A stretch of DNA of 64,000 bases from assembly GCA_050014595.1 (NCBI GenBank), contig JBEKDA010000003.1:1-64000 (forward strand), given 5' to 3'. Under the pieces are notes generated by a model that worked only from the letters and a program-made list of their open reading frames with translations, had not been told where the DNA came from and did no database searches. The first letter of the stretch is position 1. The number at the start of each line of letters is the position of its first letter. The DNA comes from PALSA-129 sp050014595 (GTDB lineage: Bacteria > Acidobacteriota > Terriglobia > Bryobacterales > Bryobacteraceae). Below are positions 1 through 8,547 of the stretch, one piece after another. A program made the translations under genes and the position numbers.

Positions 1-752
1 CAGATGATCTGCTGATGGTGCAGGAAGCCGATCCGCAGCAAGCCATCCAGGACCTCGCGGGTGAACGTCGAGGCGTGCCAGACATAGCCGACTTCCAGAC
101 TGGGAACCAGCGCAAATGCCTCAGACCAGTCGGCGCGCGTGTCGCCGGAGATACTGGTTTCCCGATGCCCCTTGGTCCGGTGTTTCAAATAGCTGGGCTC
201 GGCAGGTCCGCAGCCGTTCAGCCCGGCCCGGTCCCGCCACTCCGAATCCAGTTCAATCCCGTAAGGAGGATCGGTCACCATCAAGAACGGCTTGTGTTCG
301 CCCAGCAGCCGCGACACGGCTGCCGCCTCGGTCGCGTCCCCGCAGAGTACCCGGTGCGAACCACAAAGCCATAGATCGCCGGGCTTGGTGACGGGAACCG
401 CCGGCAGCGGCGGCGCGTCATCTTCCTCCGGGATGTCCTTCAAGAGGAAGTCATCGATCTCCTTGGTATCGAACCCCGTCAGGCTGAGATCGAAGTCTGA
501 CGTCTGGAGGTCCAGCAACTCGATCTTCAGCAGTTCCTCGTCCCAATCCGCCCACGTCGCCGACCGGTTCACCAGCAGACGGAACGCCTTGACTTGCGCC
601 GGGGTCCATTCGTCGCAGAGAATCACCGGCACTGCCGTGATCCCCAGCTTGCGCGCGGCTTTGAGGCGCAGTGGCAAGGACGCGATGAAGCCATGGCTGG
701 CGGTGGCTTGCCTGGGCAATGCGCCGCCGATCAGTCTCATCTCGTTCTGCAT
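1..752 (-). pseudogene. DNA-modification methylase, N-terminally truncated, runs off window
   Basis: The minus strand is open from an ATG at 752 to the window edge (about 250 codons). Residues after about 30 resemble the tail of a ParB-like domain (RLKAARKLGITAVPV, then an acidic EIDDFLL linker). This is followed by the methylase signature GDLWLCGSHRVLCGDAT and catalytic motif TDPPYG of N4/N6 adenine/cytosine methyltransferases. This domain order is typical of phage and mobile-element ParB-methylase fusions. The ParB half that should precede it, including its usual GHGR motif, is missing, and the first 30 residues match nothing expected, so the gene is probably a broken 3' portion. A divergent second copy of the linker/motif region lies at 7911-8038 on the other strand. 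The C-terminal end is outside the window. Family assignment is confident; functionality is doubtful. Confidence 0.65.
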
Positions 753-836
753 GCGTGCGCCGCCGGCGCACTTCCGATACAACGCTAAGGACTTGTCGGG
801 ATCTATCCCTGGAAATGATATGTAAGGCTCGGCGAA

Positions 837-1694
837 TCAGCAAATTGACTCCGGGTGCCGTCCCACATTGACGGCTGGTCCTCCAACGTCCGAAGAAGAG
901 GTGGTTGTTCCGTTGCCGGCGACCGTAGTAATGACCCCCGCGGTCGAAACCTTGCGGACTCGAAGGTTCCTCTGATCGGCGATGTAGAGGTTACCCGCGG
1001 AATCCACTGCTACACCCACCGGAGAATTCAACTCCGCGCTGGTGGCGGGACCGCCATCGCCGGAGTAGCCAAAGTGCCCATTGCCGGCGACGGTGGTGAT
1101 GATGCCGGTGGCGGATGAAATCTTGCGAACGCGATTGCCGCCGGCTTCGGCGGTATAGATATTGCCGGCGGAGTCGACTGCCAGGCCGGCCGGCTGAATG
1201 ACCGGACCGCCGAAATCAAGTGAGGCGCTGGTGGCCGGACCTCCGTCACCGGTCGAGCTGGCCAGTAGTGCGCCGGTGCCGGCGACGGTGCTGATGACTC
1301 CGGAGGGCGAGACTCTCCGGACACGACTGTAGGGGTAGGTCTCCGCGATACAAAGATTCCCGCTGGAGTCCGTCGCCACGCCGGATGGATTGAAGATCTG
1401 TGCGCTGGTGGCCGGTCCGCCATCGCCGGAATATCCGGGGCGGCACGTTCCGGCGTAGCGGGTCAGGGTTCCGCTCTGGTCCAGCTTAAACACGCAGCCG
1501 AGCGGGCTGCTGATATAGACATTTCCCGCCGCATCCGTGCCCACTCCGTGGGGTGGGCCGATGGCGGCCTGTGGGCCCGGAACCGGGGTAGGCGGGGCAG
1601 CGCCACCTGCCACGGTCGCGACGTAATACGGCTGCGCCCAACCAACGGCGCAGTTGACAAGAAATTGCAAACAAGCGATCCGAAGCCACTTCAC
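837..1694 (-). CDS. Secreted NHL-repeat beta-propeller protein, C-terminally clipped
   Basis: A GTG start at 1694 is preferred because a GGAG ribosome-binding site lies 8 nt upstream and it gives a clean signal peptide (VKWLRIACLQFLVNCAVGWA); an ATG at 1757 would add 21 residues without benefit. The mature protein has repeating NHL blades of the type GVAVDSAGNLYIADQ, each followed by RVRKVS, ITTVAGNG and GDGGPATSA segments, at roughly 45-residue spacing. NHL propellers bind proteins, carbohydrate or nucleic acid; the ligand here is unknown. The reading frame ends within a blade (after GGPAVNVG), much shorter than typical acidobacterial NHL proteins. The end lies about 20 bp from the start of recognisable methylase-fragment sequence, so it was probably truncated by the rearrangement there. 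Confidence 0.7.
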   Translation of the reverse strand: MKWLRIACLQFLVNCAVGWAQPYYVATVAGGAAPPTPVPGPQAAIGPPHGVGTDAAGNVYISSPLGCVFKLDQSGTLTRYAGTCRPGYSGDGGPATSAQIFNPSGVATDSSGNLCIAETYPYSRVRRVSPSGVISTVAGTGALLASSTGDGGPATSASLDFGGPVIQPAGLAVDSAGNIYTAEAGGNRVRKISSATGIITTVAGNGHFGYSGDGGPATSAELNSPVGVAVDSAGNLYIADQRNLRVRKVSTAGVITTVAGNGTTTSSSDVGGPAVNVGRHPESIC

Positions 1695-1757
1695 GATTTG
1701 TTCTCCGAAACCCTCATTACTAAGAGAGAATTCACGGCGACGACCGCAGAATCGCAT

Positions 1758-2438
1758 TCACCTATTCTCCTTGCGTTCCTTGGCCATAGAGGGCTCCGTT
1801 GTTTTCTGCACGTCAAGGCGGTCGTTGTCTGACGGAGCGTGCGGCACAACAGAGATCAACACCGGCTGATCAGCGTAGTTCATAGCGTCGGGCCCCGACT
1901 GGACCGATGCGGGGATCGCAGCAAATCGCGACGCCAAGCGTTCCGTTTCCTTATTCCCCGTCGGGAGCTTCCCGAATTCCATTGGATCGACGCTCGATAT
2001 CCGCCTCAGCTCACAAGACAAGACCGCGCCCGAGTCCGTGACCAGCCCATCGATTCGATTGCCTTGGTTCGACACGACGAACGTGATGTCCAGCGGAGGG
2101 CCAGGCTGGCCATTGAGAGTTTGGGCGTAAGTGATGGTGCCCGTGCAGTCAACATTGATCTGCTCCGTTCCGTTCACCGTTTGCTTCACGATTCCCCCGC
2201 CGATGCTTGCGGTGGTGCTGCCTTTGAATGTCCCCCTATTATCGGCGAAGGCGATACCGAGTATTTTTGTCGGTACCAGCGGGCCGTTAGGAACCGGTGA
2301 AAGATAGCCGCTACAGGCCACCACGTACCCTCCGGCAGTGGTATTCGGGGAGCACTGCTGCGCCTGCAGGCCGTTCGCCAGTAGCAGGAACACAGGCAAT
2401 AGTGTGAGGGTGGAACCGATTCTATGTCTTACCGTCAT
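1758..2438 (-). CDS. Secreted protein of unknown function
   Basis: 226 residues with a clear signal peptide (hydrophobic LTLLPVFLLLANGLQA, cleavage near residue 26). A strong ribosome-binding site (AGGAGG) sits about 9 nt before the ATG. The mature part contains four cysteines within the first 150 residues, a glycine/threonine-rich beta-type stretch (STTASIGGGIVKQTVNGTEQ) and a charged, disordered tail ending KERKENR. I do not recognise a family. It is the first gene of a leftward pair with the NHL protein (63-bp gap) and is divergent from the winged-helix regulator at 2660, which may control it. Export is well supported; function cannot be assigned. Confidence 0.7.
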   Translation of the reverse strand: MTVRHRIGSTLTLLPVFLLLANGLQAQQCSPNTTAGGYVVACSGYLSPVPNGPLVPTKILGIAFADNRGTFKGSTTASIGGGIVKQTVNGTEQINVDCTGTITYAQTLNGQPGPPLDITFVVSNQGNRIDGLVTDSGAVLSCELRRISSVDPMEFGKLPTGNKETERLASRFAAIPASVQSGPDAMNYADQPVLISVVPHAPSDNDRLDVQKTTEPSMAKERKENR

Positions 2439-2624
2439 GATTCAATTTCCTCCTTTAGATCTGCCGATTAAGGCACTCCTCTTCCCGGTCGTTTCGTTCT
2501 CACCGAACTCGCGTGGAAAAACGCCGCCAGCCCATACATGGGCGGCAACGGCGTACGACCCGGCTTTCCGGATGCACCATCGGCCGTGTTTCGTGAGACA
2601 ATACTAGAGCACTTGAGGAACAAA

Positions 2625-2646
2625 AGTTCTTACACAGTTCTTACAT
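2625..2646 (+). promoter_or_regulatory. Tandem 11-bp direct repeat, candidate OmpR/PhoB-type operator
   Basis: Two head-to-tail copies, AGTTCTTACAC (2625-2635) and AGTTCTTACAT (2636-2646), differ only at the last base. They lie 14 bp before the GTG of the winged-helix regulator gene. Direct repeats one helical turn apart are the known target form of OmpR/PhoB-class winged helices, the class encoded by that gene, so autoregulation is inferred. The site lies in the divergent space that also serves the leftward secreted-protein pair. Confidence 0.45.
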
Positions 2647-2659
2647 TTCTGGAGTCCCG

Positions 2660-4375
2660 GTGCGACAATGGCTTCAATTCGGTCCTTACCGTCTCGACGT
2701 TTCCTCCCGCTCACTGTTCTGCGAAAGTGCGCCGGTCTCTCTAACGCCCAAATCGATTGAGATGTTGCGAGTCCTGGCGCAAGCCGGCGGATCGGTGGTC
2801 ACCAAGGAAATGTTCCTCAAAGAAGTCTGGCCGGGCACCTTTGTCGAAGAGTCCAGCATCACTCGAAATATCTCAGAATTGCGGAGCGCTCTAGGCAAGC
2901 GCGAGGATGGGACCTCGTACATCGAAACTTTCCCGAGGCGGGGATATCGGTTATCTGGCCCCGTGCTGCAGATGCCCGACGCCGCCGACCAGACACCTTC
3001 CGGTAAGAAGATACTGGCTGTCTTGCCGTTTCGCATCTTGGGTATGGGTTTTAACAACAACTCCATCGGCTTGCGCATTGCGGACGCCCTGATCACCAGG
3101 CTGGCGACGACCAGAGTATTCAATGTGCGGCCCACCGGGACTGTTTCTCAATACGAACAATCGGGGAACGGCAGGGCGACCGCGGGCAAGGATCTTGATG
3201 CCGACTTCGTCCTCGATGGCAGCGTGCAGGAATTTGGCGAAACGATACGCATTACCGCACAACTGCTTGACGCGAGGAGCGCAAAAACGGTCTGGGGAGA
3301 GACCTTCGACCAGGAGTCCAGAGACGTCTTGGGCGTTCAGGATTCATTCGCGGAACAGCTTGCCGGCGCTCTAACCATGTTCATGAGCGCGGAGGATCGG
3401 AAGCTGCTTTCAAGGAAATACACCGGCAACTCCGAGGCATACCAGTTGTATTTGCAAGGCCGTTTCCACTGGAATCAACGATCGGAGAAGGGACTCCGAA
3501 CAGCAATCCAGTGGTTTCGAAAGGCGATCGGCTTGGATCCGGAATACGCGCTGGCATATTCGGGTCTGGCTGCCAGCTATGCCATGCTGCCCATGCTAGC
3601 CTCTGTCCGCGCGAAACAGTTTATGCCAAAAGCGAGAACCGCGGCCGTAAAGGCGATGGATCTGGACGAGTCGCTGGTAGAAGCTCGCACGGCGCTGGCT
3701 TTCGTGGAATGGCACTATGACTGGGACTGGCGGCGGGCGGAACGAGAGTTCAAGATCGCGCTGGAGTTCCAACCGGACCACGCGACAATCCATCAATGGT
3801 ATGCGCTGCTCCTGGTCGAGATGGGAAGATTCGCCGAGGGCATCTCGGAGGCAAACAGAGCCCGGGCTCTAGACCCAGGTTCGGCCAGCATCCGTGCGAA
3901 TCTCTCAACGGTACTTTATCTCGCTAACCGGTACCAGGAAAGCATCGACGCGGCTCAAGAAGGCTTGGCGTTGGATCCGGAATCGTTACGCGCGCACCTG
4001 GTGATGGGCGGGTCGCTGGAACAGATTGGCAAGTTGGACGAAGCCATCGCCCTCTTTGGAAAGGCCTGTTGTCTCTCGCGGGACGCTTCCTATTCTTTGG
4101 GTTGGCTTGGACATGCTTATGGCGTCGCAGGACGGGTGGCGGACGCAACTTCCGTGCTGAAGAATCTGCGGAGACGCCGTCCGCGGCGTTTCTTCGAGGA
4201 GGCACTGGCGTCACTAGGCCTCGGAAACCTGCCGGAAACTTTCGAGTCGCTCGACAGGGCGTGCGAAGAGCGCCAGTTTCCCGTTGTCCTTTTGCGGGCA
4301 GATCCAAGGTTCAGAAGGCTCCACTCAACACCCGAGTTTCGGTCGATATTATCGCGCATCGGACTTGCTCCATAA
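2660..4375 (+). CDS. Winged-helix DNA-binding protein with TolB-like and TPR domains
   Basis: 571 residues from a GTG start, with GGAG at 2651-2654 as ribosome-binding site. Residues 1-100 form an OmpR/PhoB/CadC-type winged helix (LTPKSIEMLRVLAQAGG, ending in the wing motif ETFPRRGYRLSG). Residues about 115-250 resemble the TolB-N/FlgO-like domain found with such regulators (KILAVLPFRILG, DADFVLDGSVQ). Residues about 260-560 are tetratricopeptide repeats (AIQWFRKAIGLDPEYALAYSGLAASY and similar). No phosphoacceptor receiver domain or transmembrane segment is seen, so it probably senses through protein contacts of its TPRs. This architecture is heavily expanded in Acidobacteriota. Targets are unknown; the divergent secreted-protein genes and its own promoter are the obvious candidates. 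Confidence 0.85.
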   Translation: MRQWLQFGPYRLDVSSRSLFCESAPVSLTPKSIEMLRVLAQAGGSVVTKEMFLKEVWPGTFVEESSITRNISELRSALGKREDGTSYIETFPRRGYRLSGPVLQMPDAADQTPSGKKILAVLPFRILGMGFNNNSIGLRIADALITRLATTRVFNVRPTGTVSQYEQSGNGRATAGKDLDADFVLDGSVQEFGETIRITAQLLDARSAKTVWGETFDQESRDVLGVQDSFAEQLAGALTMFMSAEDRKLLSRKYTGNSEAYQLYLQGRFHWNQRSEKGLRTAIQWFRKAIGLDPEYALAYSGLAASYAMLPMLASVRAKQFMPKARTAAVKAMDLDESLVEARTALAFVEWHYDWDWRRAEREFKIALEFQPDHATIHQWYALLLVEMGRFAEGISEANRARALDPGSASIRANLSTVLYLANRYQESIDAAQEGLALDPESLRAHLVMGGSLEQIGKLDEAIALFGKACCLSRDASYSLGWLGHAYGVAGRVADATSVLKNLRRRRPRRFFEEALASLGLGNLPETFESLDRACEERQFPVVLLRADPRFRRLHSTPEFRSILSRIGLAP

Positions 4376-4425
4376 TGCACCAGCCATTTTCGCTCAGATT
4401 GTGGCCGCTGTCGCGCAGTTGACCG

Positions 4426-4680
4426 GTCCGGCGCCCGAGAGTACGATGGATCGTGGGAGTTGCCGAATGCGAACGGGAGTCGAGGCGACAGCCAAATGCA
4501 CCCGTCAATAGCAATCTTGAGCGCATCGGGGATGTACACCTCTATCGCCTTCGGTTGCTGGATGCGCTGATGCTTCTGGGGCACGTAGGAGTAGATCCAC
4601 AGCGTCTCACCCTTCACAGCGGCAGCCGGATCATAGCGGAGGGCATCACCCACGCGCATTCCGCTGCCGTGATGAAGCCG
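4426..4680 (-). pseudogene. Remnant of a tyrosine recombinase/integrase
   Basis: The minus-strand translation carries an isolated segment resembling the catalytic domain of phage-type tyrosine recombinases. It reads SGMRVGDALRYDP (the conserved first-arginine box), then WIYSYVPQKHQRIQQPKAIEV and IPDALKIAIDG. The downstream His-x-x-Arg and Tyr boxes, as well as the N-terminal core-binding domain, are absent, and flanking translation is low-complexity and unrelated. This is therefore a decayed fragment of about 85 codons. It lies directly after the regulator gene and before a TonB fragment, consistent with past insertion and erosion. The assignment rests on motif recall rather than a search. 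Confidence 0.5.
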
Positions 4681-4928
4681 CGCTTCGACAGAGCCGATGT
4701 GGCGCGGGGTTGGGCAGAGTGGACTAGGCCCGACCATATTCGGTTCACTGAGGGTGAAACACGCGCACTCTGGAAGGCCGCCCCTTCCCGGTAAGCCTTC
4801 TGGAAACTCTGGCCCGCGCTGTCCGGCTTGCCCAAAAGAGGTCCGCCAGCGGGCCATATTAACCATATTAACCAGAGAATGTGAGAGTTCGGAGCCGGGA
4901 AACACGTCGTGCGTCTGGCGTTCGGCAG

Positions 4929-5059
4929 TCGGGCTTCTTGGTTCCCGCCGCGCTGGATGCCGTCAAGCAGTGGGAGTACAGACCCACCCTGCTGAACGGC
5001 CGGCCGGTAGAAGTCGCAACGGAGTGAGGATCGCCTTCACGATGAAGTGGGATCACTAG
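4929..5059 (+). pseudogene. Remnant of a TonB-family C-terminal domain, frameshifted
   Basis: The plus strand reads LDAVKQWEYRPTLLNGRPVE, the hallmark of the TonB C-terminal domain in acidobacterial energy transducers. The frame then hits TGA at 5026-5028. A one-base shift at that point continues as VRIAFTMKWDH and ends at TAG 5057-5059, which matches the expected last beta strand. Upstream there is no recognisable TonB linker or transmembrane helix. It is thus a frameshifted 3' end of a lost gene. Intact TonB would have powered outer-membrane receptors such as the one at 58385-61585. Confidence 0.55.
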
Positions 5060-5321
5060 ACAACCCCGTGCCTCCAGGTAGCGGATGGGCCGAGCGGTTG
5101 GTCCAGTGCCGGACGGCTCTAGCGGGACGGCCGCATTGCCACCGGTTTTGACGTTGGGAGAGAGCCATCGGCGGGGACGCCGGAAGGCGGCCGGGGCTGA
5201 TTCCTCGGTGAGCGGGTATGACTTTAGTGGCCTTATCGTTTTCTGGGGGGCAAAGGGCGTGAAAAAGGCAAGCCAGTGGCTCCATAAGCCCGAGACGTGA
5301 CCGTCCTATCGGAATACGAGG
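5060..5321. other. Non-coding stretch without recognisable content
   Basis: Between the TonB remnant and the end of the GlsB-like gene no reading frame on either strand resembles a known family. No tRNA, clear terminator or long repeat was seen. Together with the remnants at 4426-5059 this makes a gene-free interval of about 950 bp, consistent with an eroded insertion site. Confidence 0.4.
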
Positions 5322-5597
5322 TTAGCGTTCGATGAGCTCGACTTGGGGAAAATGAATCTTCAGCTTATAGCAAATGAAGAGAACCAGGATCGCGCCCAGT
5401 GTGGAAAAAATGAGGCCGGCGGGATGATATCGTTTGTTTGTCGGGCGGGAAAACATGTGGGTAACGCCGCCGCCGACGATCGATCCGATGATGCCGAGCA
5501 CGATCGTCCAGAAGATCGTTATGTGCACGTGCATCACCGATTTCGCGATAACCCCCGAGATTAGCCCAATAAGAACATACCAGATTAAGTGAAACAT
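5322..5597 (-). CDS. GlsB/YeaQ/YmgE family small membrane protein
   Basis: 91 residues from the ATG at 5597, chosen because GGAGG lies 8 nt upstream and the longer in-frame extension is not membrane-like. Three hydrophobic segments are visible: MFHLIWYVLIGLISGVIA, an IFWTIVLGIIGSIVGGGVTH segment and GLIFSTLGAILVLFICYKL. The first has the glycine pattern (GLISGVIAK) and the second the GIIGSIVGG motif typical of transglycosylase-associated (Transgly_assoc) proteins. Despite that name, these inner-membrane proteins have no shown enzymatic activity and are often stress-inducible. The protein ends in a short polar tail (FPQVELIER). It is transcribed divergently from the OmpA-like gene, with about 285 bp between the starts. 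Confidence 0.8.
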   Translation of the reverse strand: MFHLIWYVLIGLISGVIAKSVMHVHITIFWTIVLGIIGSIVGGGVTHMFSRPTNKRYHPAGLIFSTLGAILVLFICYKLKIHFPQVELIER

Positions 5598-5882
5598 ACC
5601 TTTTCCTCCAGCGTTTGCCTTCAGCCGAGTATACACCCAGCCGCCATCTGTTGATCCGGCGAGTTGCATTTTTTCTTCTGGGAGCCTTCTTCGCCCCAAC
5701 AAGGCGCGGTTGTCGCCCTGCCAGAAAAATCCGAAACCGGGAAACCTCGTCTTTTCTGCGCATTCCACACAACACCTCCTCCGACCCCCACGTTGTAGAA
5801 CTTGTCGCGGCCAGAAACTGAATACCTCGTAAATTGTATACTGCATCCGGCCAATGAGCGCGATAATTGGGCTTGGGGGAAG

Positions 5883-7748
5883 ATGACAGTGGTTCAATTT
5901 AAAACACGACGCTTTCTACTACCTTCCGTGCCTGTTATGGCGCTTGCGCTTGCTTTTCCTGCCATGTCGCAGACCAACACCTCGACGACTCCGCCGGCAG
6001 GCGACTACTATTCTCGGTACGATCTCAGCATTTTTGGTGGCGCTCAGATTTTTCAGCTTTACCAGGGCAGCGATGCCCGGGTCTACCAGTTCGATAAAGG
6101 CCCAATTGTCGGCTTCCGGCTGACGGAGGATCTCTGGAAATACTTCGGAATTGAGGAAGGTGCCAGTTGGGCTTCCAATAGTTTGGAATTGCAGCCGTAC
6201 ATGACCTCGACCTGGGTCAAGACTAGCGTGCACAACTACCAGTTCAGCGCCAACGGCCTGCTTTACTTCACCAAGCGGGAATCGAAGGTGAGGCCCTTTG
6301 CCACGGTGGGCGGCGCCATGGTGATTTTCGATCCTCTGGGCAACAGCGTGAGCACGCCGCAGTTCCCGAACCCTTATAAGCTCCGCACCAAGTACGGTCC
6401 GGGCCTTTCCTACGGCCTGGGCATCAAGTACAACGCTTCCCGGCGGGTCGGCCTCCGGCTGGATGCGCGCGGCCTTTATGCCGAACGTCCCAATTTCACC
6501 CTGCTCGATGTGCCGGCAGGCCCGGGCGGACTGTATATGAACCGGGCGCACAACGCCAGCGCGCTGCAACTCGAAGCGGGAATCATTATCCGTTGGGGCT
6601 TCAAGTCGGATTTCGTTCCGCCGCCGCCTCCTCCTCCACCGCCTCCTCCGCCGCCGCCAGCGGCCGTCGTGGTTAGCGTCGCTCCCATCCAGGGCGCTCA
6701 TGACGTCTGCCCGGGTGAGACCGTGGGCCTCACCGCTTCCGCCAGTGGTTGGCCTTCCGGCAAGACGCCTGAATACCAGTGGTACGTGAACGGCCAACCG
6801 GCTGCTGGAGCCACCGGTCCCAGCTTCAGCCTGCCGACGCAAGGTGTTTCAGGACAGCAGAACGTCACCGTTCGCGTTACGGTCGCCAGCGTCGCCGATG
6901 GGCATGGAGGGATGACGACTGCAACAGGCACCTCCGACGCAGCCACCGTGAACATCCGCGCATATCGCCCACCAACCGTGAACTTCAGCGTCTCCCCGTC
7001 GACCATCGCCTATGGCGGCAGAGTGCCAGTCTCGGCTACCGCCAACACTTCCGAATGCGGCGTCAGCAGCACCATCCAGTACACGGCCAGTGAAGGCTCC
7101 ATTTCGAATGGCAGCTTCGATTCCACCGGCGTGCGCTTCGACATGGGCAACCGTTCGAAGTTGCAGACCAGAGTCGTTACCCTCACGGCTACCGCAACCG
7201 ATCAGAAGGGCGGAACCGGTTCGGCCAACGCCAACGTCACGGTGACCTTGCAGCCGGTAGCGCGGCGGCTGGATGACATCGTCTACCCGCCAAACAGCGC
7301 CCGCGTGAACAATTGCGCCAAGCGCCTGCTGCTGGAGCAATTGACGCCCATGTTGCGTGACGACCCCAACGCCAAAGTGGTTCTCATCGGACATCGCGAT
7401 ATCCACGAAAAGGGTAGGGCGGCGTCCAAACTGGATACGCAGCGCGTGTTGAACGCCGCCGCCGTCTTGAGCGCCGGGACGGGCATCTGCCCGCAACTGG
7501 AACTCAGCCGTATCAGCATGGCCGCGGTGGGCACCGATCAATCGTCTCCCACCAAAGCGTCTTTCTGCGGTACTTCCACCGACGTGAAGGAGAAGAGCGG
7601 TCAGGCCGTGAAGTCGAGCGACAAGAACGCTCCGTTCCGCCGCGTCGAAATCTGGTTCGTGCCGGGCGGCGCGGCGATGCCCGCCGGAATTCCGGCCACC
7701 AATAGCCTTCCGGAATCCGACGTTAAGAAGCTCGGCTGCCCGAAGTAA
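5883..7748 (+). CDS. OmpA-like outer-membrane protein with polyproline hinge and Ig-like domains
   Basis: 621 residues from the ATG at 5883, which has a purine-rich GGGGGAAG ribosome-binding site and starts a good signal peptide (LLPSVPVMALALAFPAMSQ). Residues about 35-240 look like an eight-stranded OmpA-type barrel (DLSIFGGAQIFQL, alternating aromatic strands, ending IIIRWGF). Then comes a run of 14 prolines, two bacterial Ig-like/PKD modules (about 265-365 and 370-465) and a C-terminal OmpA-like module (about 470-600). The last contains VVLIGHRDIHEKG and later FRRVEIWFVPGG, which take the place of the usual GHTD and NRRVE motifs. Likely role: tethering the outer membrane to peptidoglycan. 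The Ig insertion between barrel and anchor would make an unusually long spacer. Confidence 0.85.
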   Translation: MTVVQFKTRRFLLPSVPVMALALAFPAMSQTNTSTTPPAGDYYSRYDLSIFGGAQIFQLYQGSDARVYQFDKGPIVGFRLTEDLWKYFGIEEGASWASNSLELQPYMTSTWVKTSVHNYQFSANGLLYFTKRESKVRPFATVGGAMVIFDPLGNSVSTPQFPNPYKLRTKYGPGLSYGLGIKYNASRRVGLRLDARGLYAERPNFTLLDVPAGPGGLYMNRAHNASALQLEAGIIIRWGFKSDFVPPPPPPPPPPPPPPAAVVVSVAPIQGAHDVCPGETVGLTASASGWPSGKTPEYQWYVNGQPAAGATGPSFSLPTQGVSGQQNVTVRVTVASVADGHGGMTTATGTSDAATVNIRAYRPPTVNFSVSPSTIAYGGRVPVSATANTSECGVSSTIQYTASEGSISNGSFDSTGVRFDMGNRSKLQTRVVTLTATATDQKGGTGSANANVTVTLQPVARRLDDIVYPPNSARVNNCAKRLLLEQLTPMLRDDPNAKVVLIGHRDIHEKGRAASKLDTQRVLNAAAVLSAGTGICPQLELSRISMAAVGTDQSSPTKASFCGTSTDVKEKSGQAVKSSDKNAPFRRVEIWFVPGGAAMPAGIPATNSLPESDVKKLGCPK

Positions 7749-7774
7749 AACGCTCAGTAGGACAGTCCTCCTGG

Positions 7775-7793
7775 CCCGGCGACGGCCGGGTTT
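7775..7793 (+). terminator. Probable intrinsic terminator of the OmpA-like gene
   Basis: CCCGGC-GACG-GCCGGG, a perfect 6-bp GC stem with a 4-nt loop, is followed by TTT. It starts 26 bp after the OmpA-like stop codon. The T tract is short, so efficiency is uncertain. Confidence 0.5.
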
Positions 7794-8396
7794 AGCGCTT
7801 CTGCAGATCGCGGACGATGCAGACGGAATACCGCCCGGAGATTTGTGTCACCTTCCGGTCCCTTCCATGGGGCGTCCCCGGCATAGACTGCCGGTCGGGC
7901 CTTACTCCCCCTTTTGAACGACACCCTGGCCGAGGATGCCACGCCGCCGCTGCCGGCGGTTCCTGTCACCCAGCCCGGCGATCTGTGGCTTTGTGGTTCG
8001 CACCGGGTACTCTGCGGGGACGCAACCGACGGAGGATAACCTACAAAACCCTCAACCAACAACGAGCGAACACACAGCGAGTTAACCAAACGCGCACGCC
8101 TCAGCCATTGACGTCGGATTTCCGCGACCGAGTACCAATTGTCTCGCGCGATTCCGGGGTTGGACGTCGGGACATTCCCGTTAGCGGTCTAGCGCCGTCA
8201 ACCAAAGATGCAGCGCTCGGCAGAGAGACTGAGAATGTCGCCCTGAAAGAGCACCAGCAGGCCGACCCCGGCCGGTCGGCCGCCCATGCGTCCCTACCTT
8301 GAGAGATGCCACTTTCCCGCAATATCGGCCATTTTCGCGAGAACACGCGAAGGGTCTGTCAACCAGAGGTGCCCAGAATTTCGTAGTGGAAAGGTT
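7794..8396. other. Eroded intergenic region beside tRNA-Asn
   Basis: Apart from the methylase fragment at 7911-8038, no gene of a known family is seen. A 29-codon minus-strand frame (8198-8287) has no ribosome-binding site and no recognised family. The 60 bp next to the tRNA 3' end contain TTTCCCGCAATATCGGCC and neighbouring bases that look like the end of a transposable element, but no partner end was found. The location just beyond a tRNA 3' end fits a worn integration hotspot. Confidence 0.4.
7911..8038 (+). pseudogene. Second methylase fragment (linker and first motif only)
   Basis: The frame reads LLNDTLAEDATPPLPAVPVT and then GDLWLCGSHRVLCGDAT before stopping at TAA 8036-8038. It matches the minus-strand methylase at about 325-446 at close to 87% of bases by eye. 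The catalytic TDPPYG motif and everything after it are absent. It is thus a dead fragment, in inverted orientation to the left-edge copy. The divergence argues against a recent duplication. Confidence 0.6.
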
Positions 8397-8471
<75 letters not shown>

Positions 8472-8547
8472 ACAGGGTGTCCTTTCATTTAATCAGACAT
8501 GCGCCAAGAGTGTCAAACTTCGCACTTCGCGCACCGATCGCGGCGCA

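Noticed and set aside
8198..8287. 29-codon frame (MGGRPAGVGLLVLFQGDI and following)
   Set aside because: No ribosome-binding site, no known family and eroded surroundings; too little evidence for a gene.
8320..8396. tRNA-Asn attachment site for an integrated element
   Set aside because: No duplicate of the tRNA 3' end was found in the window, so att sites cannot be defined.
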